Source: Paraspadella gotoi
Taxonomy: Eukaryota > Chaetognatha
NCBI GenBank assembly: GCA_051294375.1
Contig: CM119266.1
Coordinates: forward strand, 9,680,538-9,744,537
Direction: 5' to 3'
DNA length: 64,000 nucleotides
Shown here: one piece after another, positions 32,491 through 41,852 of the stretch
Numbering within the stretch: position 1 is the stretch's first letter
How the letters are laid out: each line of letters begins with the position of its first letter
The notes under the pieces: model-generated
Told to the model about the DNA's origin: nothing
Database searches by the model: none
What the model saw: the letters and a program-made list of their open reading frames with translations, nothing else
Program-made: the position numbers and the translations under genes

Positions 32491-33555
32491 ATGCTGGGGC
32501 AACTTTCCCGACGTTTTTCTTCTTCGCAGAATTTAAAAGAAACATTTCGACAATGTGATATTCCTTTTCCCACTTCCGTCAAAATCGTGGAAGTGGGTCC
32601 GCGTGACGGGCTTCAGAATGAGAAGACCTTTGTCGATACCGAAACTAAAGTGAGTTTGATCGATCGTCTCTCCTCGACCGGACTGGCCTTCGTCGAAGCT
32701 ACGAGTTTCGTCTCTCCCAAATGGGTTCCGCAAATGGCCGACGCCTCGGACGTCATGCGACAGATCGGTCGACGTCCCGGGGTCACTTACTCTTGCCTAA
32801 CGCCCAACATCAAGGGCTTCGAGGCGGCGTTGAAGGCCGGGGCCAACGAGGTGGCCATCTTCGGCGCCGCCTCAGAAACTTTTTCTCGGAAAAACATCAA
32901 CTGTTCCATCGAGGATAGTCTGAGGAGATTCGATGACGTCATGGTTGCGGCTAAAGATGCGCGAGTCCCCGTGCGGGGTTACGTCTCTTGCGTTCTTGGT
33001 AAGACGAAGAGTTTGAGTTTTTCCGTATCTCGCGAAATCTTTCCTCTTTTACATAAGAATTAATTCTATATATTATTTCTGTCGTTCAATAAAGGGTGTC
33101 CTTACGAGGGAAACATCCTTCCGGAAAAAGTGGCGGACGTCGCCGAAGCCATGCACGCCATGGGTTGCTACGAGATTTCCCTCGGCGACACAATAGGAAT
33201 CGGGACTCCGTCCCAAATGAAAAGCGTTTTGCTTAGCGTCTCCGAACGATTACCGCTGAATAGGTTGGCCGTCCACTGCCACGACACGTACGGTCAGGCG
33301 TTGGCCAACATTTACGCCGCTTTGCAGATGGGCGTGTCCGTCGTCGACAGCGCCATAGGTGGTCTCGGCGGTTGTCCCTACGCCAAGGGGGCCAGCGGTA
33401 ACGTGGCGACTGAGGACGTGGTGTACATGATGAACGGGCTCGGGATCGAGACGGGATTGAATCTCGAGAAGATCGTCGAAACGAGTCGCTTCATATCCTC
33501 GACTTTGGGGCGACAGCCCAATTCGAAAGTCGCTTGCGCAATGGGCGCCGGATAG
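32491..33555 (+). CDS. HMGCL: Hydroxymethylglutaryl-CoA lyase
   Basis: Mitochondrial enzyme that splits HMG-CoA into acetyl-CoA and acetoacetate in ketogenesis and leucine breakdown. Exons 32491-32998 and 33095-33555 give 322 residues (human 325). It begins with a basic presequence ([14 protein letters not shown]). Family motifs: [10 protein letters not shown] near the start (catalytic arginine and metal-binding aspartate), YVSCVLGCPYEG over the splice site, [12 protein letters not shown] (metal-binding histidines), and the lyase signature [18 protein letters not shown] with the catalytic cysteine. It ends CAMGAG with no obvious peroxisomal CKL signal. Confidence 0.97.
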
Positions 33556-33753
33556 TTTATTTTTTTATGCGTGTTTAAGTTTTATTTCTTTGTCTATCTA
33601 GTGATGTTGGAGACAACAGTGATAAATATAAAATGATTTTTTATTCGACATTTTTTTGTAACACGGTGTTATTTATTTTATTATACACAGTTTTTTTTTG
33701 ACTGGCGGCATTTCTTATTTTAGTTCAAATTTTCTTTTCTTTCTTAAAGTAAG

Positions 33754-34800
33754 ATGGGTTCTTCGAAAAATAAAAAGCTAGTGGCGAAAGACATTTTCGA
33801 TCTGGGCGTGAAATGGAATCTCAGGGCGGAGGGAGCGGAAATAATCAAGCGCGAGTGTCTTAGTCGCAACCCCGAGTGGCTCACGGACCTCGTCACCGTC
33901 CAACGTCTGCTCATCTCCGTCGTCGCCTTCATCGGTCTTCCAATCGCCTCTTGCTATTTTTGCATTTACCTCAACTACGACATGCACTTGCGTTCCGCCA
34001 TCAGAGGCGTCTTGGACGAGACGCAATGCCTCGTCGACGCCCCCGTCTTTGTCACCGAAATGGGGCGACCCTACACGAAATGTGAATCTCTTTGCGGCGA
34101 CATGGAATCCGTCCCGGTCGTCGACGAAATCTCCAAGGAAGAGTTCCGTCGGCACTTCGCCTATTCCGGCCGACCTATTCTTATCAAGCGAGCCACGGCT
34201 TCGTGGACCGCCGCTCAACACTTTAATTACGAATTTTTCAAAGAGCTCTTCCAACCTCTGGCGCTGGCCGAGGATAAGAAGAAATACGACGTCGATGAGG
34301 AAGAAGCGGCCGATTCGCAGGCGTGCCAATTTTTTCCGTATTCGACCGAGTTCGACGACTTAACTCAGTTCTTCAACATGTCCGAGCCGCGATCCAGGCT
34401 CGACCCCGCGGAAAAGAGCTGGTACGTGGGTTGGAGCAATTGCTATCCCGAGGCAGTGGCGAAGCTTCGACGCCACTACGAACGGCCAGCCTTTCTGCCC
34501 GATGACTCGGAGAGCAGCGTCATTGATTGGATCTTCATGGGCGGGAGCTCGAAGGAAGGCGGCGGTGGGGCTCCAGTTCACATCGACCACGTGGACCGAC
34601 CGTCTTGGCAGGCGCTTGTCGCCGGCTCCAAGACGTGGATCCTTCACCCTCCGCCAGAATGCGAGTCCGTATGTCGGCCAGAGTTTCGCGTGAAGATGGA
34701 ACCCGGGGACATTCTCGTCGTCGATACTAACATTTGGTTCCACGGGACCAAGGTCGAGCAAGGAGTGTTGACCATCAGCATCGGCTCGGAATTCGATTAA
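33754..34800 (+). CDS. Membrane-anchored JmjC/cupin-8-type 2-oxoglutarate oxygenase
   Basis: Single exon, 348 residues. An N-terminal cytosolic stretch precedes one hydrophobic segment at about 51-72 (LLISVVAFIGLPIASCYFCI), so the catalytic part would be luminal or extracellular. The cupin-8 domain starts near FRRHFAYSGRPILIKR. The iron triad is visible: HID at about 276-278 and a distal histidine in NIWFH at about 330, with SKTWILHPPP and EPGDILVVD between them. These are typical of JmjC hydroxylases. Which substrate it modifies is unknown. Its ATG lies four bases after a TTTCTTAAAG acceptor-like site. Confidence 0.8.
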   Translation: MGSSKNKKLVAKDIFDLGVKWNLRAEGAEIIKRECLSRNPEWLTDLVTVQRLLISVVAFIGLPIASCYFCIYLNYDMHLRSAIRGVLDETQCLVDAPVFVTEMGRPYTKCESLCGDMESVPVVDEISKEEFRRHFAYSGRPILIKRATASWTAAQHFNYEFFKELFQPLALAEDKKKYDVDEEEAADSQACQFFPYSTEFDDLTQFFNMSEPRSRLDPAEKSWYVGWSNCYPEAVAKLRRHYERPAFLPDDSESSVIDWIFMGGSSKEGGGGAPVHIDHVDRPSWQALVAGSKTWILHPPPECESVCRPEFRVKMEPGDILVVDTNIWFHGTKVEQGVLTISIGSEFD

Positions 34801-35299
34801 GAATTTGGAAACGTCGTTGTGGTTGTTTCGTTTTGCATCATAATTTTTACTTTAATTCAAAATCATGTCTGTCCCTCTGTGAAAGGAATTAGGCGAATAA
34901 ATTCACTAATTCTCAATTTCGGTTATCCTCGGTTATTGATTACGCCGTTTACAAAACAAGTCAGAATGGCTACCTACTTTTATAACTTGAAAATCTATGT
35001 GGTGCAGTTATATCTAGTCCAAACAATTGTGAAGGATTGGCTATTCAAAGAAAAAATTTACTACATGGTTCCATGTGGCGTGGGCGCTTAAACTAACTTG
35101 AATAGCCTATCAAACCTGTGATAGTTACTATGATATTGATCTCACACATGTATTACTATTAGTGTTAATTGTTTGTTACCTTTTGTACAAAGTTAGTGAA
35201 AACCGGTTGCTGGGATATTTCTATATATTTTTATAATTTTAAAATTTTTGTAGTATGGATCCTTGAAAGTCTTCCGAACTCGTAGGCCTAGCTTGGGTT
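34801..35299. other. Intergenic, poly(A) signal for oxygenase gene
   Basis: AATAAA at 34896-34901, about 95 bp after the stop. The 90-codon frame at 34819 is hydrophobic and overlaps this signal, so it is taken as 3'UTR. Confidence 0.55.
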
Positions 35300-36081
35300 A
35301 TGAGTGGGGATAGCGGAAAATCCGATCGCGTACTCGTCACAGGCTTCGGTCCCTTTGGGGTCCACAAAGTCAACTCGAGTTGGATCGCCGTGCAAGAATT
35401 AGAAAAGATTGGTCTCGACGATCCAAACGTTCAGTTGGTTACCGAAGAGATTCAAGTCAATTACGACCATGTCAAGGTGCGGAAATTAAAACGAACCCTC
35501 TTGTGTTAGCTTAATTTAGTTTGGTTTATTTGACTATATATTTCTCCCACCCAGGCCAAAGTTCCAGAACTCTGGTCGATCCATTCTCCGCTCGTTGTCG
35601 TTCACGTCGGCGTCTCTGGAATGTCCAACGCCGTCACCTTGGAAAAGTGCGGACATAATGACGGCTACATGAGGCTCGACGTCGACGGGAAATGCCCGGA
35701 CTCAGGGTGCTGCTTGGAAAACGGCGTGCCCGACCATCTCGTTTGCATAGAGACCGCGTTAGATTTAGAAAAAGTTTGCCAAAGATTTTCTGGTAAAAAA
35801 AACAACAAAAAGAAAACAAATGTTTCTGCAAAACATGAATCTCATCGTCATCCTTTTCACCTTCAGAGAAAACTATCGACGTGGAGATCGAAATTTCCGA
35901 AAACGCCGGTCGATATCTCTGTGAGTTCATTTACTACTCGTCGTTGAGCATCGACAACACGCGGAGCCTCTTCGTCCACGTTCCCGACTTGACGACCTAC
36001 TCGGCGGAGAAACTCGGCCGCGCTCTGAAACTTATCGTCGACGAGCTCGTCGCTCAGATTAGGAGAAAGAAGGGATCTTAG
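35300..36081 (+). CDS. PGPEP1: Pyroglutamyl-peptidase I
   Basis: Cytosolic cysteine peptidase (C15) that removes N-terminal pyroglutamate. Exons 35300-35476, 35555-35792 and 35867-36081 give 209 residues, exactly the human length. Visible: VLVTGFGPFGVHKVNSSW, VVHVGVSGMSNAVTLEKCGHN (the glutamate of the catalytic triad lies in this region), NAGRYLCEFIYY with the nucleophile cysteine, and FVHVPDL with the catalytic histidine. The C-terminal helix GRALKLIVDELV is conserved. Confidence 0.97.
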
Positions 36082-36344
36082 GCTATTTGCTTTTTTTTAT
36101 TGCATGATGATTTTTTACATGGAATAATGAAAATCTTTCTAGACCGAAATAATAATCATTCCCACCCTCTTCCACCGATTTCGATCGTAAATTATTTATT
36201 TCCGTGATTTTGTGATACTTGCCTTTTTTCTCAATGCTTTTTTCTATTTGTGTGAAAATAAGCAGCTATAAGATGGCAAAGCGTATTATCATAAAACCTT
36301 AAAAAAATTTAAAAAAACTACTAACGAACTTGCAAAAAAAAAAA

Positions 36345-37690
36345 ATGAACCCGAAAGCGATCGCGTGCGGCGTCGTTTGCGTCTCCATTCCTGTCGTCGT
36401 CATCGCCCTGGTCGCGACTTCCCTGGGAAGACTTCAAACCCACGAGGTTTCTTATTTTGTATATTACTTAGTCATTTTAATCGTTTAACTTTGTTTCCAA
36501 TTGGTATTTTTATCCTCCAACGATTCTCTAACAGGTCGGACTTATCTATGACACGTTGTGGAAGAAACTAGGAGACATGGTCTTTAATGAAGGACTCCAT
36601 TTAGGCCCCCCGGGATTCAAATTCATCATCTTTCCCTCCATATTTAAGACCATCCAGTTTCCCGACGTGACCGGTAAATGTTTTTTCCTTATGACTTATG
36701 CTCTTTCCCATTCCGCTTCGAAGGGAGCGATCATGTAAAACTAAAAGGCCGTTTTGTTACAGCCATTAGCAAAGACGGCGCGTCCATTCAACTCGATATT
36801 TCATATCAGTACAGGTAAATGACTAAATAGTAATTAAAAATAAAGATTTCCAACATTTTTTTTAGTTGAGGCGTTCACGCTCTTTCCTCTCCCCTTTACA
36901 GAGTTCGCCCCCAAAAGCTGAAGCAAATCATTCTTCAGTTTCAAGATCACGTGACCTTCCGTCGCTTCCTCGAGGTGATCGGCGAGGCCGTCGTCCAAGA
37001 CTCCGTCGCTTACTTCAACACGTCGCAGCTGATGAGTTCGAGGGCCGAGTTCCAGGATAAAGTCCGCTCCGAAATCCGGCAACAGCACGGCCGGATGAAC
37101 TGCGACGTCGCCGACATTCAAGTCGAAAACATTAGGCTGCCGAGGAAATACGAAACCGCGGTGGGTATCGCTAAAAATGAGCTCGACCCGACAGGGTCGA
37201 TTGCATCAGGATACAATTCTTTTCTTGATCTCCCGCCTCCTTTTGCCTCCTCCTGGACCCAACAGGTTCGAGAGAAAGAGGCGGCCCGCGAAGAGATCGA
37301 AGTTGCACGCAGCGAGGAGCCCCGTCTCATCACACAGGCCAAGACGGAGAAGCGAGAGGCCGAGACGGAGGCCAGCATTACCATACACAAGGCCAATACC
37401 AACGCGAGGTCTTAATTTAAACGTTTTCCAGATAAAATTGTTTTGCTTCAGCGCCATCATTAAATATTTTTCTTGTTTTAAGGATTCGATTGACGCAGGC
37501 CGATCGAGAGGCCAATGCCATCGCCCATCAGTTCGCCAAGGATACGGAAACTTTGGTAAACTTAAAAAGCGATTTGGGTCTCTCCAACGCCGGACTTATC
37601 TCGTACATGACGAGCAGGGCTATAGCCCAAAACGAGCACACGGTTTACATCGGCTTGGACGCTCCCGCGAAAACTAGCGTCAAAAAATAA
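36345..37690 (+). CDS. SPFH/Band 7 membrane protein
   Basis: Six exons (36345-36446, 36535-36673, 36763-36814, 36902-37160, 37266-37408, 37483-37690) join to 300 residues. One N-terminal transmembrane segment (VSIPVVVIALVATSLG) is followed by an SPFH domain (EVGLIYDTLWKKLGD, PGFKFIIFP, FPDVTAISKDGASIQLDISY) and a long charged helix (REKEAAREEIEVARSEE ... TEKREAETEASI). This order matches prohibitin/stomatin-class scaffolds that oligomerise on membranes. It is not clearly prohibitin, stomatin, flotillin or erlin. If exon 4 is not spliced, the frame ends at 37415 instead. Confidence 0.8.
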
Positions 37691-38380
37691 AAAAAGGGTT
37701 TCCTAATAGTTATAAAAAACAAAAAGCGCATCCCATATACTCAAGATATTTTCACCGTTGATTCGATATCTCCTTTCAACTCAGGTTTTCCTATCATTTT
37801 TCATACGTGCACGTCAAAACATGATAGTTTGATAACAAAAGAAATTGGAAAATGATCTCCTATTTTTTTTCAATTCCCAAAGCTTTTTTACATTACGTTC
37901 CCCTGAATAATCTTAGTTTTGTACCGTTGCACATAATAAATTTATTCAAATTGTTAGTAAATCGTAGTTTAGACACGACTTACGACTCCTTCAAAAAACA
38001 CTTTCATTTCTTATGCTACAAAGGTGATGTTTTAGTAGTTTTAGTTTCGTTCGTTGTTTATATCTTTCTGGTTCTTTGCGTCCAGGAGGTTCTATACAAA
38101 TCAAATTTTGTATTATGATTTTTGTATTAGTATTGGATCATGACCACGTTATTTATTTGGCCATATTTGACTACAGCACTCATTTTGTGATCACGATTTT
38201 ATTTAGAAACGAAATTGAATGAGACTGGCTTTTTTTGGGGGGGGGTGAGCATGGTGAAAAAATTAAATATGTAACACACTTCGCTTAAACTGTCTTCACT
38301 TGCGATTCTAGTCAAATCTATTGTTGCTTTAAATGGGCCAAAAATTTGTATTTTCCAATCCAGGAATATAATTTTCAAAA
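37691..38380. other. Intergenic, no gene recognised
   Basis: AT-rich. An 88-codon hydrophobic frame at 37852-38118 has no family resemblance, no splice support and poor composition, and is left out. A ten-base G run lies near 38238. Confidence 0.55.
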
Positions 38381-38900
38381 ATGTCTTTACCAACTTCAAG
38401 AATGATGTTAAAACTCACATATTTGTCGATAATTGGGGTTCTGTGCCTCGACCGTTTGGTTCTGGGAGTGATGGTTGGGGGCGCTAATAATTTAAATCTC
38501 ACAACGGATCATGATGCGCGGAATATTTTTGAGGGCGTCATTCAACCCGCCTGTGACAGTATAAATACGCCGGTTCACATGAAATTATTAAAAGTAACGG
38601 GAGCTACTTTGCAGGTCGGTATCCAATTCAAAACATATTTTTGTCGCGTTACCCGGTTACCCCTTTATATATCAAGTTGTATTGCAGATTGTACAGGGTG
38701 AACTCTACAAATTCGAATTTGTGATGGGAGCTACCAATTGTTTGAAAGATGTGGCAAGCGACGAAGCCTGTCACATCTTGACCGAACCACCACCGTCGTC
38801 GCCAAATTACTCTTGTCACGTCGAACTTTGGCTGCGATCGTGGTTGAATTACCCGGAGAAGGAATCATCCCAAATTGATTGTCAACCAATACAGTCATGA
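38381..38900 (+). CDS. Secreted cystatin-like protease inhibitor
   Basis: Exons 38381-38614 and 38688-38900 give 148 residues. A signal peptide (LTYLSIIGVLCLDRLVLG) is followed by VGG, the N-terminal glycine region that cystatins insert into papain-like proteases, and by QIVQGELYKFEF, equivalent to the QxVxG hairpin loop. Later cysteines (ATNC, DEAC, NYSC, QIDC) fit the two disulfides of type 2 cystatins. The second-hairpin PW is not obvious; a W lies in LRSWLNYPEK. Gene composition is more AT-rich than its neighbours. Confidence 0.75.
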
Positions 38901-39817
38901 AGGGTTCTTTTTTCTTTTTTGTAGTGGATTGGTTTTTATTTGGATTTTGAGTTCATACTCTTTTTCTATCCACTCTAGTCAGTAGACCATAGTATCATAT
39001 CGGAATAAATTATTTGAACTACCTCCGACATGTTTTGATGTCATAATCCACCGTTTTTGAAACTTTATTATGGTTGGATTTCATTGAAATTAATTTAATG
39101 TTTTAAACTATGAGTTTATACTAATTATTTAACTGTAAAACGTCAATGTCAGAACATAAAAACAAGACTTTAAATGACTTGATGTAATGTTTTAAATTTT
39201 ACATGATCATCGAGAACTAAAGAAGATAAATGGTTGTTAACTATCAAAGGGAAAATGAAAATTATACGAAAAAAATATCAGACCAAGTACAGCAACGCAT
39301 AATTATAATACTACATCTAAAATGTAAATGTTACAAAAAGTAACTATGAGAAAAACGCCGTATTTGTATCACAGTATTACGTGACGAATCTACCAGTTGT
39401 GAAGCGACTTACTTCTATTACAACGTCACAACTCTTCTCTCTTTCCTTCATTTTATTATTACTATTTTCGTCTTCTACAGTTGATTCTATTCTTTACAAG
39501 GTACTGTCAGCCTTCATTACATTGGCGATGGTCTACGGGTTTTGAAGTGAAATCATCTTTTCTGTTTATAAGTCATTTTTGTTTATAAATCATTTTTAAT
39601 CTTTCTACTATCTACGATTCTACATATACATAAACTGTGACTTCTTATTTTGTTTGCATTTGGATTGGATTTATTTTGCCCAGATAATGTTAACTTCCGC
39701 TATGCCATGGACACGCGATAACCCGTACACTAGGACCGTTTTCCAGACGGTCCGTATCTTAAATAGAAGATAAGGCTGACCATATTTTAGACTCTCAGGA
39801 AACGACTCGATTCCAAT
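38901..39817. other. 0.9 kb intergenic, no gene
   Basis: AT-rich with no tRNA-like or coding structure recognised. It ends with CATATTTTAG at 39790, acceptor-like, 27 bp before the next ATG. Confidence 0.6.
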
Positions 39818-40450
39818 ATGCCGGTTGTCGCGTACAAGCCGCGCATGAAGACTCGTTTGATCGAGTCGGAAAAAGCGGCCAAAAGTCGTGGTATCGATCT
39901 GTCCGATAGGCAGTTAGGTTGGTGCCTCATTTTCGGCGTCGGGGGCCCCGTCGTCATGGTCGCCGGGGCTCTGTATCTCATCGTCCTCAGCAAGATGGGC
40001 CGCCTCGTGCTCTCGACCAAATCGGAGACGGACGTGCCCGGGTTGGAGGTCGGAGTCGGAATAGCGATGCTGTCTTTGGGGGCCTTTTCCGGCATCGCCG
40101 GGGGCTTCTTCTACTGCGAAACCATGAAGACGAGAAGGACGAAGCTCGAGAGGGAAAAGACGAAGGAGCGCCGTTCGTCCCGACTCAAACTGGCCGTCAA
40201 CCCGATGCAGACTATCGAGGAATCCTCCGAGCTGGGCGACGTGGAGACCTTTCCTCGCCCGGGAGGTTCCGACGGCTCTGGTAGGAAGTCGAAGAACAGG
40301 AGAAGATCCTCGATCGAAGACTCCCAGTCGGAATTGCACACGTATCCATTTTCCAGCATGGAAACAATCAGCACTTTGCATGGCGAATCCGAAATTCCTC
40401 CCAATTATTCTTCGTTGTTTCCAATATTATCTGAAACAGAAAAAGACTAA
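39818..40450 (+). CDS. Unrecognised two-span membrane protein
   Basis: Single exon, 210 residues. Two hydrophobic segments, about 33-56 (WCLIFGVGGPVVMVAGALYL) and about 75-97 (VGVGIAMLSLGAFSGIAGGF), are joined by a short loop, so both ends should be on the same side. The C-terminal ~110 residues are charged and serine-rich with basic clusters (TRRTKLEREKTKERRSSR) and probably cytosolic. I do not recognise the family. Length, codon use and the acceptor-like site before the ATG support a real gene. Confidence 0.7.
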   Translation: MPVVAYKPRMKTRLIESEKAAKSRGIDLSDRQLGWCLIFGVGGPVVMVAGALYLIVLSKMGRLVLSTKSETDVPGLEVGVGIAMLSLGAFSGIAGGFFYCETMKTRRTKLEREKTKERRSSRLKLAVNPMQTIEESSELGDVETFPRPGGSDGSGRKSKNRRRSSIEDSQSELHTYPFSSMETISTLHGESEIPPNYSSLFPILSETEKD

Positions 40451-40707
40451 ACGGTGATTTTTATTAACTTGGCATCCATTGTATTAATTCCAGTATTTTT
40501 ACTTATATTGCTTATTTCTTATCGACGTTGTTTTCGTTTATATTATTTTGCACCTTTTTACATGAACGATCTCATTTTTGATTTATTTTCCTACGCAAGA
40601 TTACAAGCATTTTTGTATATTTGCATCCAATTCCTACAAAAACAAATGTATAATTTACCCTTTGTAGTTGTTACCCTTTATTAGATTTAAATCGGAAAGC
40701 AGGCGTC

Positions 40708-41583
40708 ATGTGCCTCGTTTCCGCGTTACCTACCGAGATTTGGTGTAAAATTCTCGGATACGTCACTAACGTTCGCGATCTACATCACTTTTCCCTCACA
40801 TGTCGTCGGGCGCACGAACACGTGTCCGGTCATTCACACTGGCGCCCTTTCTCGACAGCGTATGCCGCTCTGACGCGCGTCGTGCCTGACGACGCCTCTG
40901 GGCGCTCCGTCGTGTTCGAGCGCGAGGATCTCGAGCTGCGCTTAGTCGACGGCGAAGGGCAAATGAACAAGCTGACCGCCATGATCTGCGGTGCCGCCAG
41001 AGCCAACGTTGATGCCGCCGAAGACGTCGCCAAGCTCTGCAAATTGTGGGACTCGGAACGCCTTGTCAACGTGGCCAAATCTTCCGCCGACTACCCACGG
41101 AAACACTTTCGACGGCAGCTAATGAAGCGATGCAAGCGGGACTACCGCCTCTTCGAGATTTCTAAGCACCTCGTCGGAAAGAAGGAACTATATGAACATT
41201 ACGCCAATCTAGTCTTCATTGCGGCGCTATACAAGCAACGGTTTTGTTCCTCCGATCTCGTTCACGCCATTCTGACTTCGCTACTTTCCTCGACGGAGGA
41301 GGATCGTTGGTGCTGCGCCTGCCGCATTCTTGTCCTGGCCGGCCACGCCCTCGACTCGGAGCGAACCGCGTCGCGAGTCAAAATGGACGGTTACTTTAGA
41401 ATCCTGAAGTTGACTCTAAGGACGCGGACGCGGTTCTCTTCACGACTCACCTTCATGATCAAGGAGGTCGTTGACAGACGCAAGAACGGTTGGGACAGTC
41501 GAGCGGAAAGATACTTTCAGGCCGTCGAGTGTCCGAAAAGAAAGGTTTTATGGAAAAGCGCTGGAAATTTTACTTTGCTTTGA
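40708..41583 (+). CDS. F-box protein
   Basis: Single exon, 291 residues. The first ~45 residues are an F-box (ALPTEIWCKILGYVTNVRDL followed by SLTCRRAHEHV), which would bind SKP1 in an SCF ubiquitin ligase. The rest is helical and unassigned; it resembles no WD40, LRR or Kelch repeat, so it falls in the FBXO class. The substrate is unknown. Confidence 0.8.
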   Translation: MCLVSALPTEIWCKILGYVTNVRDLHHFSLTCRRAHEHVSGHSHWRPFSTAYAALTRVVPDDASGRSVVFEREDLELRLVDGEGQMNKLTAMICGAARANVDAAEDVAKLCKLWDSERLVNVAKSSADYPRKHFRRQLMKRCKRDYRLFEISKHLVGKKELYEHYANLVFIAALYKQRFCSSDLVHAILTSLLSSTEEDRWCCACRILVLAGHALDSERTASRVKMDGYFRILKLTLRTRTRFSSRLTFMIKEVVDRRKNGWDSRAERYFQAVECPKRKVLWKSAGNFTLL

Positions 41584-41777
41584 TTCTGAATCTATAACTT
41601 ACCTAGTGATATTTTTGGCGCAATTTGAGGGCGTAGGCGTCTGAAAAACGGCCAACCCATAACCAGTAGAAATTCGCGGCATTTTTCTTCCTAGTCAGTT
41701 TTAATTTTACTTTTTCATACGCTCTTTTAATTATATTAACATGATGCTCACGAAACGTTCCGGTCTAGTTTTTTTTC

Positions 41778-41778
<1 letters not shown>

Positions 41779-41808
<30 letters not shown>

Positions 41809-41811
41809 TAC
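41779..41811 (+). repeat. (TTA)n microsatellite upstream of PIGO
   Basis: Short run of TTA/TAT triplets in non-coding sequence, about 40 bp before the PIGO ATG. Confidence 0.7.
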
Positions 41812-41852
41812 ATTGTTTTGTTTTTCGATCCGTAAAAGATGCGCGGCGGTCG

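Noticed and set aside
34819-35091. 90-codon frame after the JmjC gene
   Set aside because: It contains the likely AATAAA of the JmjC gene and has no recognisable domain.
37852-38118. 88-codon hydrophobic frame that could be a small membrane protein
   Set aside because: AT-rich sequence readily gives such frames; no conserved motif, and it lies in probable 3'UTR of the SPFH gene.
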